64,000 nucleotides of DNA, from contig CP136063.1 in the NCBI GenBank assembly GCA_032622095.1, positions 80,825,980 through 80,889,979 of the forward strand. Reading direction: 5' to 3'. Under the pieces are notes generated by a model. It was not told the DNA's origin. It ran no database searches and worked only from the letters and a program-made list of their open reading frames with translations. Below, piece by piece: positions 1 to 10,580 of the stretch. The position numbers and the translations under genes are program-made. Position 1 is the stretch's first letter; every line of letters begins with the position of its first letter. Source of the DNA: Siphonodentalium dalli. Its lineage: Eukaryota > Mollusca > Scaphopoda > Gadilida > Siphonodentaliidae.

Positions 1-431
1 CTCTTCTATGGTAAACCATTTTCTTGTTCTCCCTAAAATGAACGAGAAAAAAAACTTATTATGCTCACATATACGGAGAATAAAACACTTGATTGAACTG
101 GTGATGCGAAAGTATTCACGAGAAGCAGGGCCATGCTACAAAAAACACAAGAGTACATAGCGCTCGGCATATTCTACAAAATAGTCCCTGCCTCGAATGA
201 ATTATGTCACGTGACCCGTTCAATCAATTGATTATTCTGTTTGTTATATTCCACTATAAATATCTTATTTATAACAGAAATCCGAATAATACCGTCATTA
301 TATACCCATAACGCACACATTTCGATAGCGCGGATGAATATATAACGTGCTGGTTAAAGTGACACAATTCACAAGTGATATGTTCGTTTATAATCACTCG
401 ATAAATCAAGGTAAATCACACATAGGAATGT
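1..431. other. No gene; AT-rich unique sequence with one E-box palindrome
   Basis: I see no coding region or repeat copy here. The only notable motif is a perfect 10-bp palindrome GTCACGTGAC at 206-215, an E-box of the CLEAR/USF type. A single copy has little predictive value. Confidence 0.5.
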
Positions 432-524
432 AATCTCATGAGTGATGACAAAACAGTGAATTTCCACGAGTGGCTTTATAGCCACGAGTGGAAATTCAAA
501 TGTTTTGTCATCACTCATGAGATT
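432..524. repeat. Near-perfect palindrome (short hairpin element)
   Basis: Two arms of about 43 bases face each other around a short TTTATA-like centre. The left arm starts AATCTCATGAGTGATGACAA and the right arm is its reverse complement with only a few mismatches near CAGTGAATT/AAATG. This looks like a small palindromic MITE. I do not see another copy in the window, so the family is unassigned. Confidence 0.8.
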
Positions 525-1147
525 TAACCCATATCCACTGAAACGGTGTGGATATTCTGTTTATTATATACTTTAGTTACATGCCTATGGCCACAGTGAA
601 TGTCAATACATCAGAAATTTCACCAGTGGGATATCACTTATATCTCAGTAGTGGGATATCACTTATATCTCACTGCTAAAACCTTATAATTCATGGGCAA
701 GTATATAATAAACTGGATTACTGAGTTCATATTACACCCAAACCTAATTTGAGCATATTATGATTGCATGTAGATATTAGAAATGGGTGGCGACTTAGAC
801 TCAAATATCCGAGTGATTTAGGTCAACAGACATTAGATCTGCCGATACATGTAGAGGCTTATTTTCTATCAGTCAAATAAAATGCTAGTGGGCAATCTTC
901 GTTTAGGAATACAATAAATCGCCTCGCTATATATACCCGAGTAACATTTGAAACCACCGACATTGTAGCAATACGATATTTATATATCCGATCAGATGAT
1001 TCGGTTTAAACAACGACGATTCAATGAAAATCGCTGATAGAAACAATGGGTTAGCCGAGGAAAGGTATACTCAAGTGGAAACGAGCGAGGTGTGTCAAAA
1101 CAATAGGATTGTGTCAAATCATTCACGCGTATCGTATCCACGCATGG
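525..1147. repeat. Intergenic stretch with a 25-bp direct repeat (x2)
   Basis: No gene is visible. At 625-674 the 25-bp unit beginning AGTGGGATATCACTTATATC occurs twice head to tail. Sequence resembling TTTATTATATAC occurs on both sides of it in opposite orientation, so it may be the inside of a decayed inverted-repeat element. The rest is unremarkable AT-rich DNA. Confidence 0.5.
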
Positions 1148-1795
1148 TTAAAGATGCATACAGTAATGCCCAAAGTAATTGACCACTTAACCACAGCAGA
1201 ATTATGAGTAATTTTTCAGGATTTAGTCGGAAATATGGCTTGTTGCCATTCATCGGAAAGCTCTCGCCGAGAGCTTTCCGATGAATAGCAACAAGCCATA
1301 TTTCCGACTAAATCCTGAAAAATTACCCATAATTCTGCTGTGGTTAAGTGGTCAATTACTTTGGGCATTACTGTAATCCGAATTAACGCTGGCTGGCTGG
1401 CTGGCTGGCTTCGGGGATCAATAATATTTGACTCGAGTCGAGGAATCCACCCATCAAAGCTGCAGAGTGATCAGATATCGATTATTGAAATCTATTATTT
1501 TTCACCACCGATAATTTAAGTTGCCCAGAAATGGTCGACGAGAACACGGTCTCGGACCAAATTGCGGATGAAGATGGATAACTCTAAAATCAAGTGGCTT
1601 TTTGTGTCAGATATTTGACAAAATGGCAAAATTCCATTGAACAAAATGTTGATAAATAACAGGTTTTGGGCATTTTTATGCTCTAGTTGACTATTTTTGG
1701 GCATTAAATCTATTCTGATAACTGGAGCGGCTTTTAAAAAAAAACCTTGTTGTTGGAATCTGATGATATGCTCCGAATCGGATTGAGTACCTTTA
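1148..1795 (+). mobile_element. F3 element, copy a (split by an F2 palindrome)
   Basis: The element starts TTAAAGATGCATAATCCG (interrupted) and ends GAATCGGATTGAGTACCTTT. These ends form an imperfect terminal inverted repeat. Landmarks shared with the other F3 copies are CTTCGGGG, GATCAGATATCGAT, TGCGGATGAAGATGGATAAC, AAAATGTTGATAAATAACAG and a TTGTTGTTGG tract near the end. A (GGCT)5 microsatellite lies at about 1391-1410. Other copies lack the insertion at 1161-1373. There is no coding capacity, so it is non-autonomous. Confidence 0.8.
1161..1373. mobile_element. F2 palindromic MITE, copy a, TA-flanked
   Basis: This is a 213-bp almost perfect palindrome. It starts CAGTAATGCCCAAAGTAATT, ends with the reverse complement, and turns around at GCTCTCGCCGAGAGC. 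TA flanks both ends. CAGT termini and a TA duplication fit the Tc1/mariner superfamily (inference; no transposase present). It sits in the terminal repeat of an F3 element, where uninterrupted copies elsewhere read GATGCATAATCCGA. Confidence 0.88.
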
Positions 1796-2368
1796 AGTAG
1801 TCCTGCTAATTTGCTATGATGTTGGCTGTTCTTGCTGAATTGCTATGATGCTGGTGCGGCAAAAAGATGCTACATCCACAAAATGGACTATCATTTGCAT
1901 TTTGAGAGATTGATTTTAGAATTATATAATACGTGTATTTGGTTGTGCTATATGTGAGTTGACACATGGAATGTGCCAGCACACAGCGATTGCTTTCACG
2001 ATTAAATCTCACCATATATATGTGTGATCGATGGACGACGTACTTCTGACGAATGTCAATCCAGGGACATGGTGTCAGGGGTTGGGTGTCTTACCCCGCC
2101 CAAACTTTGACAAAAACATTTAACAGTTGCAAATTTAATGCATGACACAACATTAGTTGGAAATTTCATACCAAAGGTTGTGTAAAATATTTTTCTGATA
2201 TTTCACTCCAACCAGTATGTTATGTGAAATGTGTTGCGTTCAGACGTTATTATTTATTTTTTTTGGACTGAAATGACCATGCAGTTAGTTGCAATGTCCG
2301 ATCGTGTGGGCGTTAGGTTGGATTTTTTTATGTGTTGGAGCTTGTCGTGCCAGTTGGAAACTTCTTAC
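1796..2368. other. No gene or repeat recognised
   Basis: AT-rich sequence with only short chance reading frames. I see no splice-site-bounded coding segment and no clear copy of any family defined elsewhere in this window. Confidence 0.4.
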
Positions 2369-2790
2369 CCAAGGGCAAGCCTGCAAATAATGTGTGTATC
2401 ATTTGCTTAATGAGGTCCCAGAGGGTGAATTTAGTGATGCTATCCCGCACAGCGGGCTATCATCACCAAATTCACCATCTGGAGACCTCATTCTGCTTAG
2501 GCCTCGTCTTCTGGCAAGTATACATATTTTCAATTTAACACTTGTTTTTAGTTACTTTTTCCCCTTCTGTGAAGTTTCTATATCCCCTAATTTGCAGAAG
2601 ATAAAATGCATAAACGAGGTGACTAATGTGTGAACATTACCAACTTCAACAGGGGAACTTCTATCTGATCCTATGTCTCTTATAGAAGTTGAGGCCTAAG
2701 CAGAATGAAGTTCCAAGAGGGTAAATTAACGCGCCGGGAACCTCATTCTGTCAATGATACACACTATTTTCAGGCTTGCGCAAGGGGATG
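2369..2790. mobile_element. F4 element, copy a (palindrome-bearing)
   Basis: Ends are inverted repeats. CAAGCCTGCAAATAATGTGT on the left matches the reverse complement of the right end around ATACACACTATTTTCAGGCT. Inside, 2409-2491 is itself a palindrome of the F4 type: GAGGTCCCAGAGGGTGAATT, then TGATGCTATCCCGC, then AGCGGGCTATCATCA, then ACCTCATT. A half-decayed second palindrome lies at about 2700-2755. No coding capacity. Confidence 0.72.
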
Positions 2791-2837
2791 TGCAAATGAA
2801 ATTTCCCGGACGTATAAATGTTGGTCCGGTTCAGGGT

Positions 2838-2890
2838 GGTGGGTATAATTTTATAATAGAATGGGAGAATCCATTCAGTATAGAAAAGGT
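2838..2890 (+). mobile_element. F10 terminal fragment
   Basis: The stretch TTTTATAATAGAATGGGAGA followed by ATCCATTCAGTATAGAAAAG matches the right end of F10 copies at 9.1, 22.9, 30.2 and 53.8 kb. Here the final TTAA is degenerate and F3 sequence starts immediately after. Confidence 0.55.
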
Positions 2891-4187
2891 CAAAGGTACT
2901 CAATCCGATCAGACGGTCCCCATATCATCAAGATACAACAACAATAATAAATAGAGGTGTGACTGTCCCAATGGGACTACGGATACCCCCCTGTTTTTAA
3001 AATACTAAGATGTTTCACATGTCAGTAAACATTTAGTTAAAATAATAAAATAACAGTTCCCATTGCAGGTGTACAACCATAACCCTAATCTTAAACCTAT
3101 TGACCGAAAAATGTAGGAATAAAAGCTTGGACAAAATTATGTATGTTGCGAACAAAATTCTAAGTTGTAAAAGGGGAATAACTCCACCAAAAAATGTCGG
3201 ACAGACGTCATAATCGCAGGTGCACAGGTTCCCATGGTACTAAATATCAGTGCCAAGATTAAAAAACATTGACCGAAAAATGTAGGAATAAAAGCTCGGA
3301 CAAAATTATGAATGTTGCAAAAAAAGTTTCTAAATAAAAAAAGGGGGATAACTCCACCAAAAAATGTCGGACAGACGTCATAATCGCAAGTGCACAAGTT
3401 CCCATGGTACTAAATATCTGTGCCACGTTTTAAAAAAATTGTCTGAAAAATGTAGGAATAAAAGCTCGGACAAAAGTATACATGTTGTGAAAATTTTCTA
3501 AGTCGAAAAAGGGGGGATAACTCCACTAAAAAAAGTCCAACAGACGTCATAATCGCAGGTGCACAGGTTCCCATGGTGGTTGATGTCTGTGCCAAGTTTC
3601 ACGGAAATTGATCAAAAAACGACTGAGAAAAACTCTGGACAAATTTGTGTCCACGGACGGACGACGCCGACGGACGACGCCGACGGACGACGGACGGACG
3701 GACGGACAAGCTGACTCCAGTATACCCCCCCCCCTAACTTCGTTGCGGGGGGTATAACAACAACAACAGCAACAACAACAAAAACATTTAATCAAAATAC
3801 CCTTTAGTTATCAGAATCGATTGATTGCAACAACATAATACTAATCACTATCAACTATGGTATCAAATTTCCAAACCGTGTTATTTATCAACATTATGTT
3901 CAACAAAACATGGCCGTATTATCACTAAAGTATCAAGAAAGTTGACCGTATTACCAATTGATTTTAGAGTTATCCATCTTCATCCGCAATTTTGTCCGAG
4001 ACCCTATACGTTTGACCAAGTGTTTCTGGGCCACATATTATTACACATCTCGAGAAATAACAAACTTCAAAAATCGATATCTGATCACTCGAATAAAATA
4101 TTTTTAACCCCCCCCCCCCCCCCCCGAAGCCAAAGAAATAGTTATTTAGGAGCGTATGAACGGATTGAGCACCTTTTAAGTTGCTCT
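2891..4187 (-). mobile_element. F3 element, copy b (split by the F6 insertion)
   Basis: The element is in reverse orientation. Its end (CAAAGGTACTCAATCCGATC) is at 2891 and the body resumes after 3757 with CTTTAGTTATCAGAATCGAT, AGTTATCCATCTTCATCCGC and ATCGATATCTGATCACTCGA. It finishes near 4187 at GGATTGAGCACCTTTTAAG. A poly-C run of about 17 bases lies at 4109-4125 just before GAAGCCAAAGAAAT. The interruption falls in the element's CAA-rich stretch. Confidence 0.75.
2953..3757 (+). mobile_element. F6 Helitron/pearl-like element with internal tandem repeats
   Basis: The body has about three and a half tandem units of roughly 169 bp. Unit starts resembling TTGACCGAAAAATGTAGGAA lie near 3100, 3269, 3439 and, diverged, 3607. 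Each contains GGGATAACTCCACCAAAAAA and CAGACGTCATAATCGCAGGT. An ACGG/GACGCC microsatellite follows at 3653-3708. The 3' end is a strong hairpin at 3721-3756, in which TATACCCCCC pairs with GGGGGGTATA around CTAACTTCGTTGC. Tandem core, ACGG tract, 3' hairpin and lack of an obvious target duplication fit the pearl/Helitron-like elements known from bivalves. No helicase is encoded. Confidence 0.65.
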
Positions 4188-4682
4188 TGGTATATAATGT
4201 CTATAAGCAGGAGATATATATATATTGTGTATAATAAATAGCGTTTCTCGATAACGACCGGAACAACTTGTGATAACAAACTGTACATAGTTGTACATAA
4301 ATATTGATTGATGCATTTCTCCAAATTGCCGAATTCAATTTCTCAGCGAGCTAAATCATGATTAATTATCGGACTACACGCCGAGTATGACAGAGTATTG
4401 GAAACCGTGGAAGAATATAGCACACCCAGAAGCTATTGGCATGTCTATCTATGATTCAATAGACTGGCTGGAATGTACGTCGAGCAAAAACCTGGGAAGC
4501 AATTTATATCAGGCAATATATCGTGACAGATGTCTATCAGACGACAGTATATTTACCGACAAACGATCGATGTTTATCCAGTGGAGAGGATATAATTGAT
4601 ACACAACAAAATAGTGTCTACAAACGGCCCGGGGCCGCCAAGAAAATGTTTCTGGAATCGCCAGTTTTTTTTTTCGTTACAT
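4188..4682. other. No gene or repeat recognised
   Basis: I find no supportable coding exon or known repeat copy between the two F3 elements. Confidence 0.4.
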
Positions 4683-5095
4683 TAAAGGTACCCAATCCGA
4701 TTCGATGGTTCCCATATCATCAGATTCCAACAAGAACATTTATTTTAAATGCCGATTCAGTTATCAGAATCAATCAATTGCACAAAAAGCATGCTAACCA
4801 CAGTCAACTATAGTATAAACACCCAAAATCTGGTATTTATCAACATTTTGTTCAACGACATTTCGCCGGGTTGTGAAATATATAACACCCAAAGACATTT
4901 GATTTTCGAGTTATCCATCTTCATCCGCAATTTGTTCCGAGATTGTCGGCCCATCGACTTTTTGCCAGGCCGCCAAAAGTACCGGTGGTGAAAAATAATA
5001 GATTACTCGACTCGAATCAGATATTTGTTTTACCCCCGAAGCCAAAGAAATAATAATCTGGGAGCGTTAATTCGGATTATGCATTTTAATAGGCC
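4683..5095 (-). mobile_element. F3 element, copy c (most complete)
   Basis: An intact reverse-orientation copy, running from TTAAAGGTACCCAATCCGAT to AATTCGGATTATGCATTTTA. The two ends form an imperfect TIR (TTAAAGrTnCnnAATCCGA). Inside are GCCAGGCCGCCAAAAGTACC and GATTACTCGACTCGAATCAG. It is a useful reference for the split copies at 1.1 and 2.9-4.2 kb. Confidence 0.8.
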
Positions 5096-5256
5096 ACAGA
5101 GTTGAATTTTTGTTCTCACAATTTTTCAGAAATTTCAGTTCCTCTCAGCCACACTGTAAATAAAGTGGACAATTATAACCACAAGATAATCATCAGTTTG
5201 GTCCTTGGTGGTCGAGTTACATTTGTATAACCGACTGATTGTTTGCATGGTTCTTC

Positions 5257-5270
5257 ATCATCACGACGAC

Positions 5271-5302
<32 letters not shown>

Positions 5303-5350
5303 TTATCATCATCGTAACATCGTCATCATCATCATCAATATCACAATCTT
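5257..5350 (+). repeat. (ATG/ATC)n microsatellite
   Basis: Runs of GATGATGATGAT and CATCATCATCAT alternate over about 90 bases. The two halves are complementary, so the tract could fold on itself. The poly-Asp/His reading frames here are artefacts of the repeat. Confidence 0.85.
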
Positions 5351-5405
5351 CATCATTATCACTATAAGTATACAATCATCAAAGGGATAATTAACAAGTA
5401 CATAG

Positions 5406-6715
5406 AATGAAAGTGTCAATGACTTGGAGAGGGGATAATTTGATGTATTACAGTCAATGGAGCGATTAGGAATGCGGACAGTTGAAATGTCTAAGTATAA
5501 TACTAGATATCAACATGAGATACATAATTAAAAATAATGTAAAGTATATAAATATAAATCAAAGATGGCCGCATTTGATAGCTCCCATATAGTAGATCAA
5601 TATCAAGATCAATATGAAGTTTGGTGATGATCGGAAAAGGCAAGTGGACTATAGATTACACCCATTTTCTGGTCATCCCCAAGAAGTTTAGTGACGATCG
5701 GACAAGTAGGGTGTCGTCTTCAGGGTGTACCAAAGCAAAGGATTTATTCATGAAAAGAGTAAAATCCAAGATGGCCACTGGTGGCCATGTTTTTTAACGA
5801 AATTCGGAAACTTTGATGACTCCCACCTAGAGGTCACCCCGATGATCTATATATATATGAAGTTTGGTGATGATCAAATGAGGGATGTGGTCTGTATGTT
5901 GTGCCCAATGATTTAGTCATGCACAGAGTAAATTCCAAGATGGCTGCCAGCAGCCATATTTTATGACGGAAAGACCCCAAAAATGTCAATATTAAAATCC
6001 ATGACAAATTCCATGATGATCAGATGAACAGTCCGGCCTGTAGCCCATCCAAATATATTGAATTTTGAAATCCAAGAATGCCGCTGGCGGCCATGTTTTT
6101 CCACCGAATAACCACAAGATGAATCGTTCCCATCTACATGTCAATGTCAACAGTCGTAAGAAATGTCATAACAATCCGTGCAAAGGTACGACCTGTAGCC
6201 CGTGCCAAAGGATTTAGTCATGCAAAGAGTAAAATCCAAGATGGCGGCCACTTTTTATGGCCGCATGACCCTAAAATGACTCGTTCCCTTCTACATATTA
6301 ATATTAACATACACGACAACTTTCATGATGATCAGACAAACAATCCGGTATGTAGCCTGTGCTAAACGATTAAATTATGAAATTAAAGATGGCCGCTGGC
6401 GGCCATTTATTTTTTGCCGAATGACCCCAAAATGACGAGTTCTCATCTGCATGTCAATGTCAACAGCCATGACAAATTTCATAATGATCCGACCAAAGGT
6501 ACGACTTGTAGCTCGTGCCAAAGAATTTAGTCATGCAACGAGTATAATACAAGATTACTGCCGGCAGCCATGTTTTATGGCCGAATGACCCCAAAATGAC
6601 TTGTTCCCATCTACATGTAAATAATAACATCCATGACAAATTTCATGATGATCAGACGAAAGTACGGCATCTAGATCATGCTAATGGATTGTATTTTGAA
6701 ATCCAAGTAAAGTTG
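5406..6715 (+). repeat. F5 tandem array a (~163-bp monomer with AAGATGGCCGC)
   Basis: About seven diverged monomers. The core motif AAGATGGCCGCTGGCGGCCA or a variant occurs at about 5562, 5768, 5937, 6072, 6238, 6386 and 6551. Most monomers also contain ATGACCCCAAAATGACTCGT, CATGATGATCAGAC and TTTAGTCATGCAAAGAGTAA. The left boundary has GAAAGTGTCAATGAC and TTGGAGAGGGG, shared with the other F5 arrays. It probably forms the tandem core of a dispersed non-autonomous element rather than a centromeric satellite. Confidence 0.82.
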
Positions 6716-7027
6716 GGCTAAAATAGATTGACTTTGTTCTTATTTTAACTATTAATAACTCTCCAATAATGATATTTCGAGAAAACAATTATGAAAATCA
6801 TATTCAGACTAAACTATTTGAACTTACTATATATACGTTATCAGAAATGTTTGTTGACAACTCATTTTATTTACACAACACTTGTATCAACAAGCGAAAT
6901 TTTCGCTATTGGGAATCTTCTGTGAGAACAATGTGTATCCCCTTCTGCATGTTCTTCTTGGTGGTGATGTTTTTGCAGACTTATATATTTTTTGCACATT
7001 TATCTACTGCGAGTACATTGGGTCTCT
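6716..7027. other. No gene recognised
   Basis: A 126-residue frame beginning at 6769 runs through here into the neighbouring mobile element. It has no recognisable domain and I do not consider it a gene. Confidence 0.4.
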
Positions 7028-7373
7028 TTAACCCTTTACCCAACAAAACGGCCAAAACCGGCCAAATAAAGCTTCAACAGCCTAAAATATCTTCGGTCTG
7101 TCTCAATAGAACCATACAAATATGGATATCATTGGAACCGGCTCCTTGACCACATTGTGATAGTTACAGTTATGCCCTGTGCCAATGCATTCTCTTATAT
7201 ATGCGAGTCGACCATATGTCGCCTCGCATATATAAGAGAATGCATTGGCGTAAAATTTTTTTTTAATGTGTTAAGCCAATGCATTCTCTTATATATGCGA
7301 GGCGACATATGGTCGACTCGCATATATAAGAGAATGCATTGGCACAGGGCCCTTTTGTTGGGTAAAGGGTTAA
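7028..7373. mobile_element. F1 double-hairpin MITE, long form, piggyBac-like
   Basis: Flanked by TTAA at 7028-7031 and 7370-7373. The element begins CCCTTTACCCAACA and ends TGTTGGGTAAAGGG. It carries two long hairpins in inverted orientation. In each, CCAATGCATTCTCTTATATA pairs with its complement around a GTCGACCATATGTCG-type loop. The left side has an extra ~115-bp segment (CTTCAACAGCC ... GATAGTTACAGTTATGCCC) shared with the 54-kb copy but absent at 39.6 kb. TTAA duplications with CCYT-type termini fit piggyBac-superfamily MITEs. Confidence 0.87.
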
Positions 7374-7779
7374 GGGGAAATAATTCACGACAGTCTACCA
7401 GTTATACAGGCAATTGTTTGTTCTGTTTAAATTCAACGACGACTCGATACTGTTCATTAGTATTAACAAGAAAAAGGCGGGACAGCCGCCCCCATTATCG
7501 AGTCTTGTTATATTGCGACTTGAATAAATTATACATCGATCTAATGGTCTGGTATTGACAAATAGTCCCCTTTTGAAATGTTCAGATAATAAGTTCAATA
7601 GGTTGTTTGTTATATTAATAGTTCCCACCAATTAATACTAAAGGCACGGAGGCCTTCGTTGCAGAAATATTCATATTTGTTCAAATCGCCATCAACAGAA
7701 AGAATATTAAAATATATATAGTTCTGTTTATATGCCAAACATAATCAGCGCATAAATCGTAGCCTATATTGTGGTCAAG
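7374..7779. other. No gene recognised
   Basis: Sequence around 7425-7560 (TTCAACGACGACTCGATACT ... AAGGCGGGACAGC ... TCGAGTCTTGTTATATTGCG) is repeated at 9163-9290. It is therefore a dispersed repeat of unknown type. Nothing else is visible. Confidence 0.4.
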
Positions 7780-8115
7780 ACGTACGATGATGTACGTAAA
7801 CAAGAGCCTGCTCGTGTTACAGACGTTTTGCTTCTGTTTACATAGCACAGATAAATTCTATTGGTTAATCACACACACATGATATAAACGCTCTTTATTA
7901 TTTCCATATAAGGAAACAGTAACAAATAACGCTCTTTATGTTTACCATATCCGGATCTAAACAAAAGCCAGGTTCTGTAACGTTTTTTTTTTGGTGCTTT
8001 TGTTTACATAACAAAGGAACAACATTTGACATTAACATAGTGTTTATGCCATATTTCTGATTGGTATGAGAACAAAGTCTGTCTATATTTTATTATTCTT
8101 TCTGTTTATGGCAGG
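7780..8115 (+). repeat. F12 interspersed repeat, copy a (two ACGCTCTTTAT motifs)
   Basis: Homologous over about 300 bp to 43130-43420. Shared landmarks are TAAACAAGAG, GGTTAATCACACACA, ACGCTCTTTATTATTTCC, ACGCTCTTTATGTTTACC, TTTTGTTTACATAACA and AACAAAGTCTGTCTATATTT. The 11-mer ACGCTCTTTAT occurs at 7888 and 7929. No coding capacity. Confidence 0.72.
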
Positions 8116-9029
8116 GGGTGGAAAACAGTTTTTTTTTCCGGGCACGTATGCCGGGGTGGGTGGGTGGTCGATAGGACCAACAAACAATTTTTTCCGCAAC
8201 TCAAAAATATTTTTCCTGCAAGTCTTTTTGACTGTTTTTGCAATGAGTTTGGCTTAAAATACATCTATATGTCAATATTAACATAAATGACAAATTTCAT
8301 GATGATCAGACAAACAGTATAGCCTAGCATGTAGCCCATGCTAATGGATTGAATTTTGAAATCAAAGATGGCTGCTGGCAGCCATGTTTTTTTTTTACCG
8401 AATGACCCCAAAATGACTTGTTCCTATTTACATGTCAATGTTAACATCCATGACTAATAATATGCACAGAAATTCATATACAGCTGTTTACAGTGAATCC
8501 CCCCCCGCAAATCTCTATTTTAGTGTTAAAAGGGGGGGTGGGTGTCCAAAAAATGGTCGGAAATAACTGCCGAAAGCGGAAACAAAATTTGGACGCGGGG
8601 GTGGATGGGTCCCAACAAGGGTCGAATGTCAAAAATCAGCATACGTGCCTGCAAAAAAAAATACGTGCCTGCAATTTTTTTCCCGACCCCCCCCCCCCCT
8701 GTTTATGGCGGTTTTTGATGGAGCTGGATATTTTAACAGCATATCCACCGCCAACGCCGCCCGTATCTTTAATCATTGTGCTCTTGTATTTCGTATCTCT
8801 TGTTCTGTGTCAGTCTTTGTAAACATACACTCAAATGCATACGGATACTGAGTTTATTGATCTTTATTGTATTCCGCCAATATTCCCGGAAGGCTTGTGG
8901 TATTCCCCCGAATTACGTCACATCGCGGCACGTTAATCGTTTTGATTGGACCCCTTTATCTTGGTGCTACTATAATATAGAGTTCTGATAGGCGTCACTA
9001 TTTTATATGTAGGTATGTAGTTTACTCCA
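8116..9029. repeat. Mixed repeats: one F5 monomer plus C/G-run-rich sequence
   Basis: 8116-8254 is G-rich (CCGGGGTGGGTGGGTGG). An isolated F5 monomer fragment lies at about 8265-8460, with AAAGATGGCTGCTGGCAGCC at 8367 and ATGACCCCAAAATGACTTGT. From 8497 to 8700 there are several C or G runs (8-13 bases) that could pair, for instance ATCCCCCCCCGC with AAAAGGGGGGG, and a doubled ATACGTGCCTGCAA. The peptides of 60-110 residues read from this stretch are Pro/Gly-run artefacts. Confidence 0.55.
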
Positions 9030-9165
9030 GACTGGTTCTGTCTGTCGTCTGCTTTTATTACCTGACCCCCCCCCCCCCCCACCACCCCAACGAATAACCG
9101 ACGGCTCTAATGTATAGTTTTATAATGGAATGGGAAAATCCATTTAGTAAAAAAAAGGGTTAAAT
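9030..9165 (+). mobile_element. F10 element, copy
   Basis: Starts near TCTGTCTGTCGTCTGCTTTT, contains a C-run followed by CACCACCCC, then TTTTATAATGGAATGGGAAA, and ends AAAAAAGGGTTAA. Copies at 22.8, 30.2 (reverse) and 53.7 kb have the same order. The TTAA end preceded by AAGGG resembles the F1 termini. Confidence 0.6.
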
Positions 9166-10425
9166 TCATCAACGACGATTCGACAATCTTCATTAGAATG
9201 AACAACAAAAAGGCGTGACAGCTCGTCCCCATTATCGTGTCTCGTTGTATATTACGACTTGAATATACGTCAATCGAATGATTCGTCTGGCATTTAAATA
9301 TACTGCCAAGCGAAACTGATGTATTCCAGTCAGTACACCAATTATTCTGTCAGCCATTTCCAAGGAGACATCGACGAAGAGTCGAAGACAGTACAATAAT
9401 TTAATCTAGTAATTTAAAAAAAAATAACATCACATGAATAAACAAGAAAACCATAGTCAGAAATGGTAACGCCACCAAGATCATATTATTAGCCATAAAT
9501 ATAAATTATAATATAATTATAATATAAAATATTATTCATTAGTTAGCGCTAATATTGGCGCTAACTAATGATTTGTTAAATAACATCTAATAAATATTCA
9601 TCTTATACACAATTTTAAGGAGTCCTTCTGGCACACGATAATATTTATCGCCGTTTGATTTGCACCAAGTGAACTCGGCGCATATATAATTGATAGAACA
9701 GACCTCTATTATGATGATCGTGTCGTTATTTGTTTAAGATACGTATCAATTGGCATATACGCACCCGTTCCCTCATTAAAATCTATATCGCCCATTTTAG
9801 GGGATCTCCGCGAATTCGGGGACTTCCGCAAAGTGACCTCCACAAATCGGGACCTACTGCAAATCGTCGCACCCAATGCAATTTGTAAACAAATACGATT
9901 GACATGCGTTTTAACGAGGTGAGCTTTAATTAAACGAAAGAAGCATTCTACATAAACTATTTGTCATGGACTCAGCCACTGTGCCATATATATGTGCCAA
10001 CTAAGGTCGCTTTGCGTGGTAAAAGTGAAAAGTGAAAGTGGAAAATCCTATTGAAAATGAAAGTAGCCTACAATTTTGGGATTTCCGCGGCAGATTGCAG
10101 TGAATCTATGCTATTGGAAGTGAATGTACAATTCCTGGAATTCTATCAGATATCGCGACTCTGCTCGTTGTCGTGATCATAGGTTATATAGGGCCTATAG
10201 GACCACGAAAACGAGTCGAGTCGCGATACATCCATCGGTACAAACACATTGTGTATACGATACAATTTTGACTTGATGACCAGAAAATAAAAGATGACGG
10301 TTAATCCAAGTCTCCAACAGAACAGACATGCGCGCTCCAATTAAAATTACCCGTAATTCACTTCACTACACCAGGAGTTCCCAATGGGTTATACATTATT
10401 TTCAGGCTATCAGATTATTCATATT
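9166..10425. other. No gene; small palindrome at 9537-9570
   Basis: ATTAGTTAGCGC at 9537 pairs with GCGCTAACTAAT near 9559-9570, an isolated hairpin next to a (TATAA)-rich tract. At 9163-9290 there is a diverged copy of the repeat noted at 7425-7560. Otherwise AT-rich sequence without supportable coding exons. Confidence 0.45.
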
Positions 10426-10580
10426 TTCAAGAACATATTATTACACCGGTGACTTTAAGTTTACAATTTCAGCCTGTCCTGACTCTATCGGTATGTTTGA
10501 GTTATATTTTCAAGAACATATTATTTACGGTGCCGTTAACTTTACAATTTCAGCATTTACGTGATTCTGTCGGTACGATT
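10426..10580 (+). repeat. Diverged tandem duplication (~77 bp x2)
   Basis: TATTTTCAAGAACATATTAT followed by a GGTG-CTTTAA stretch and TTTACAATTTCAGC occurs twice, starting near 10430 and 10507. No function evident. Confidence 0.65.
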
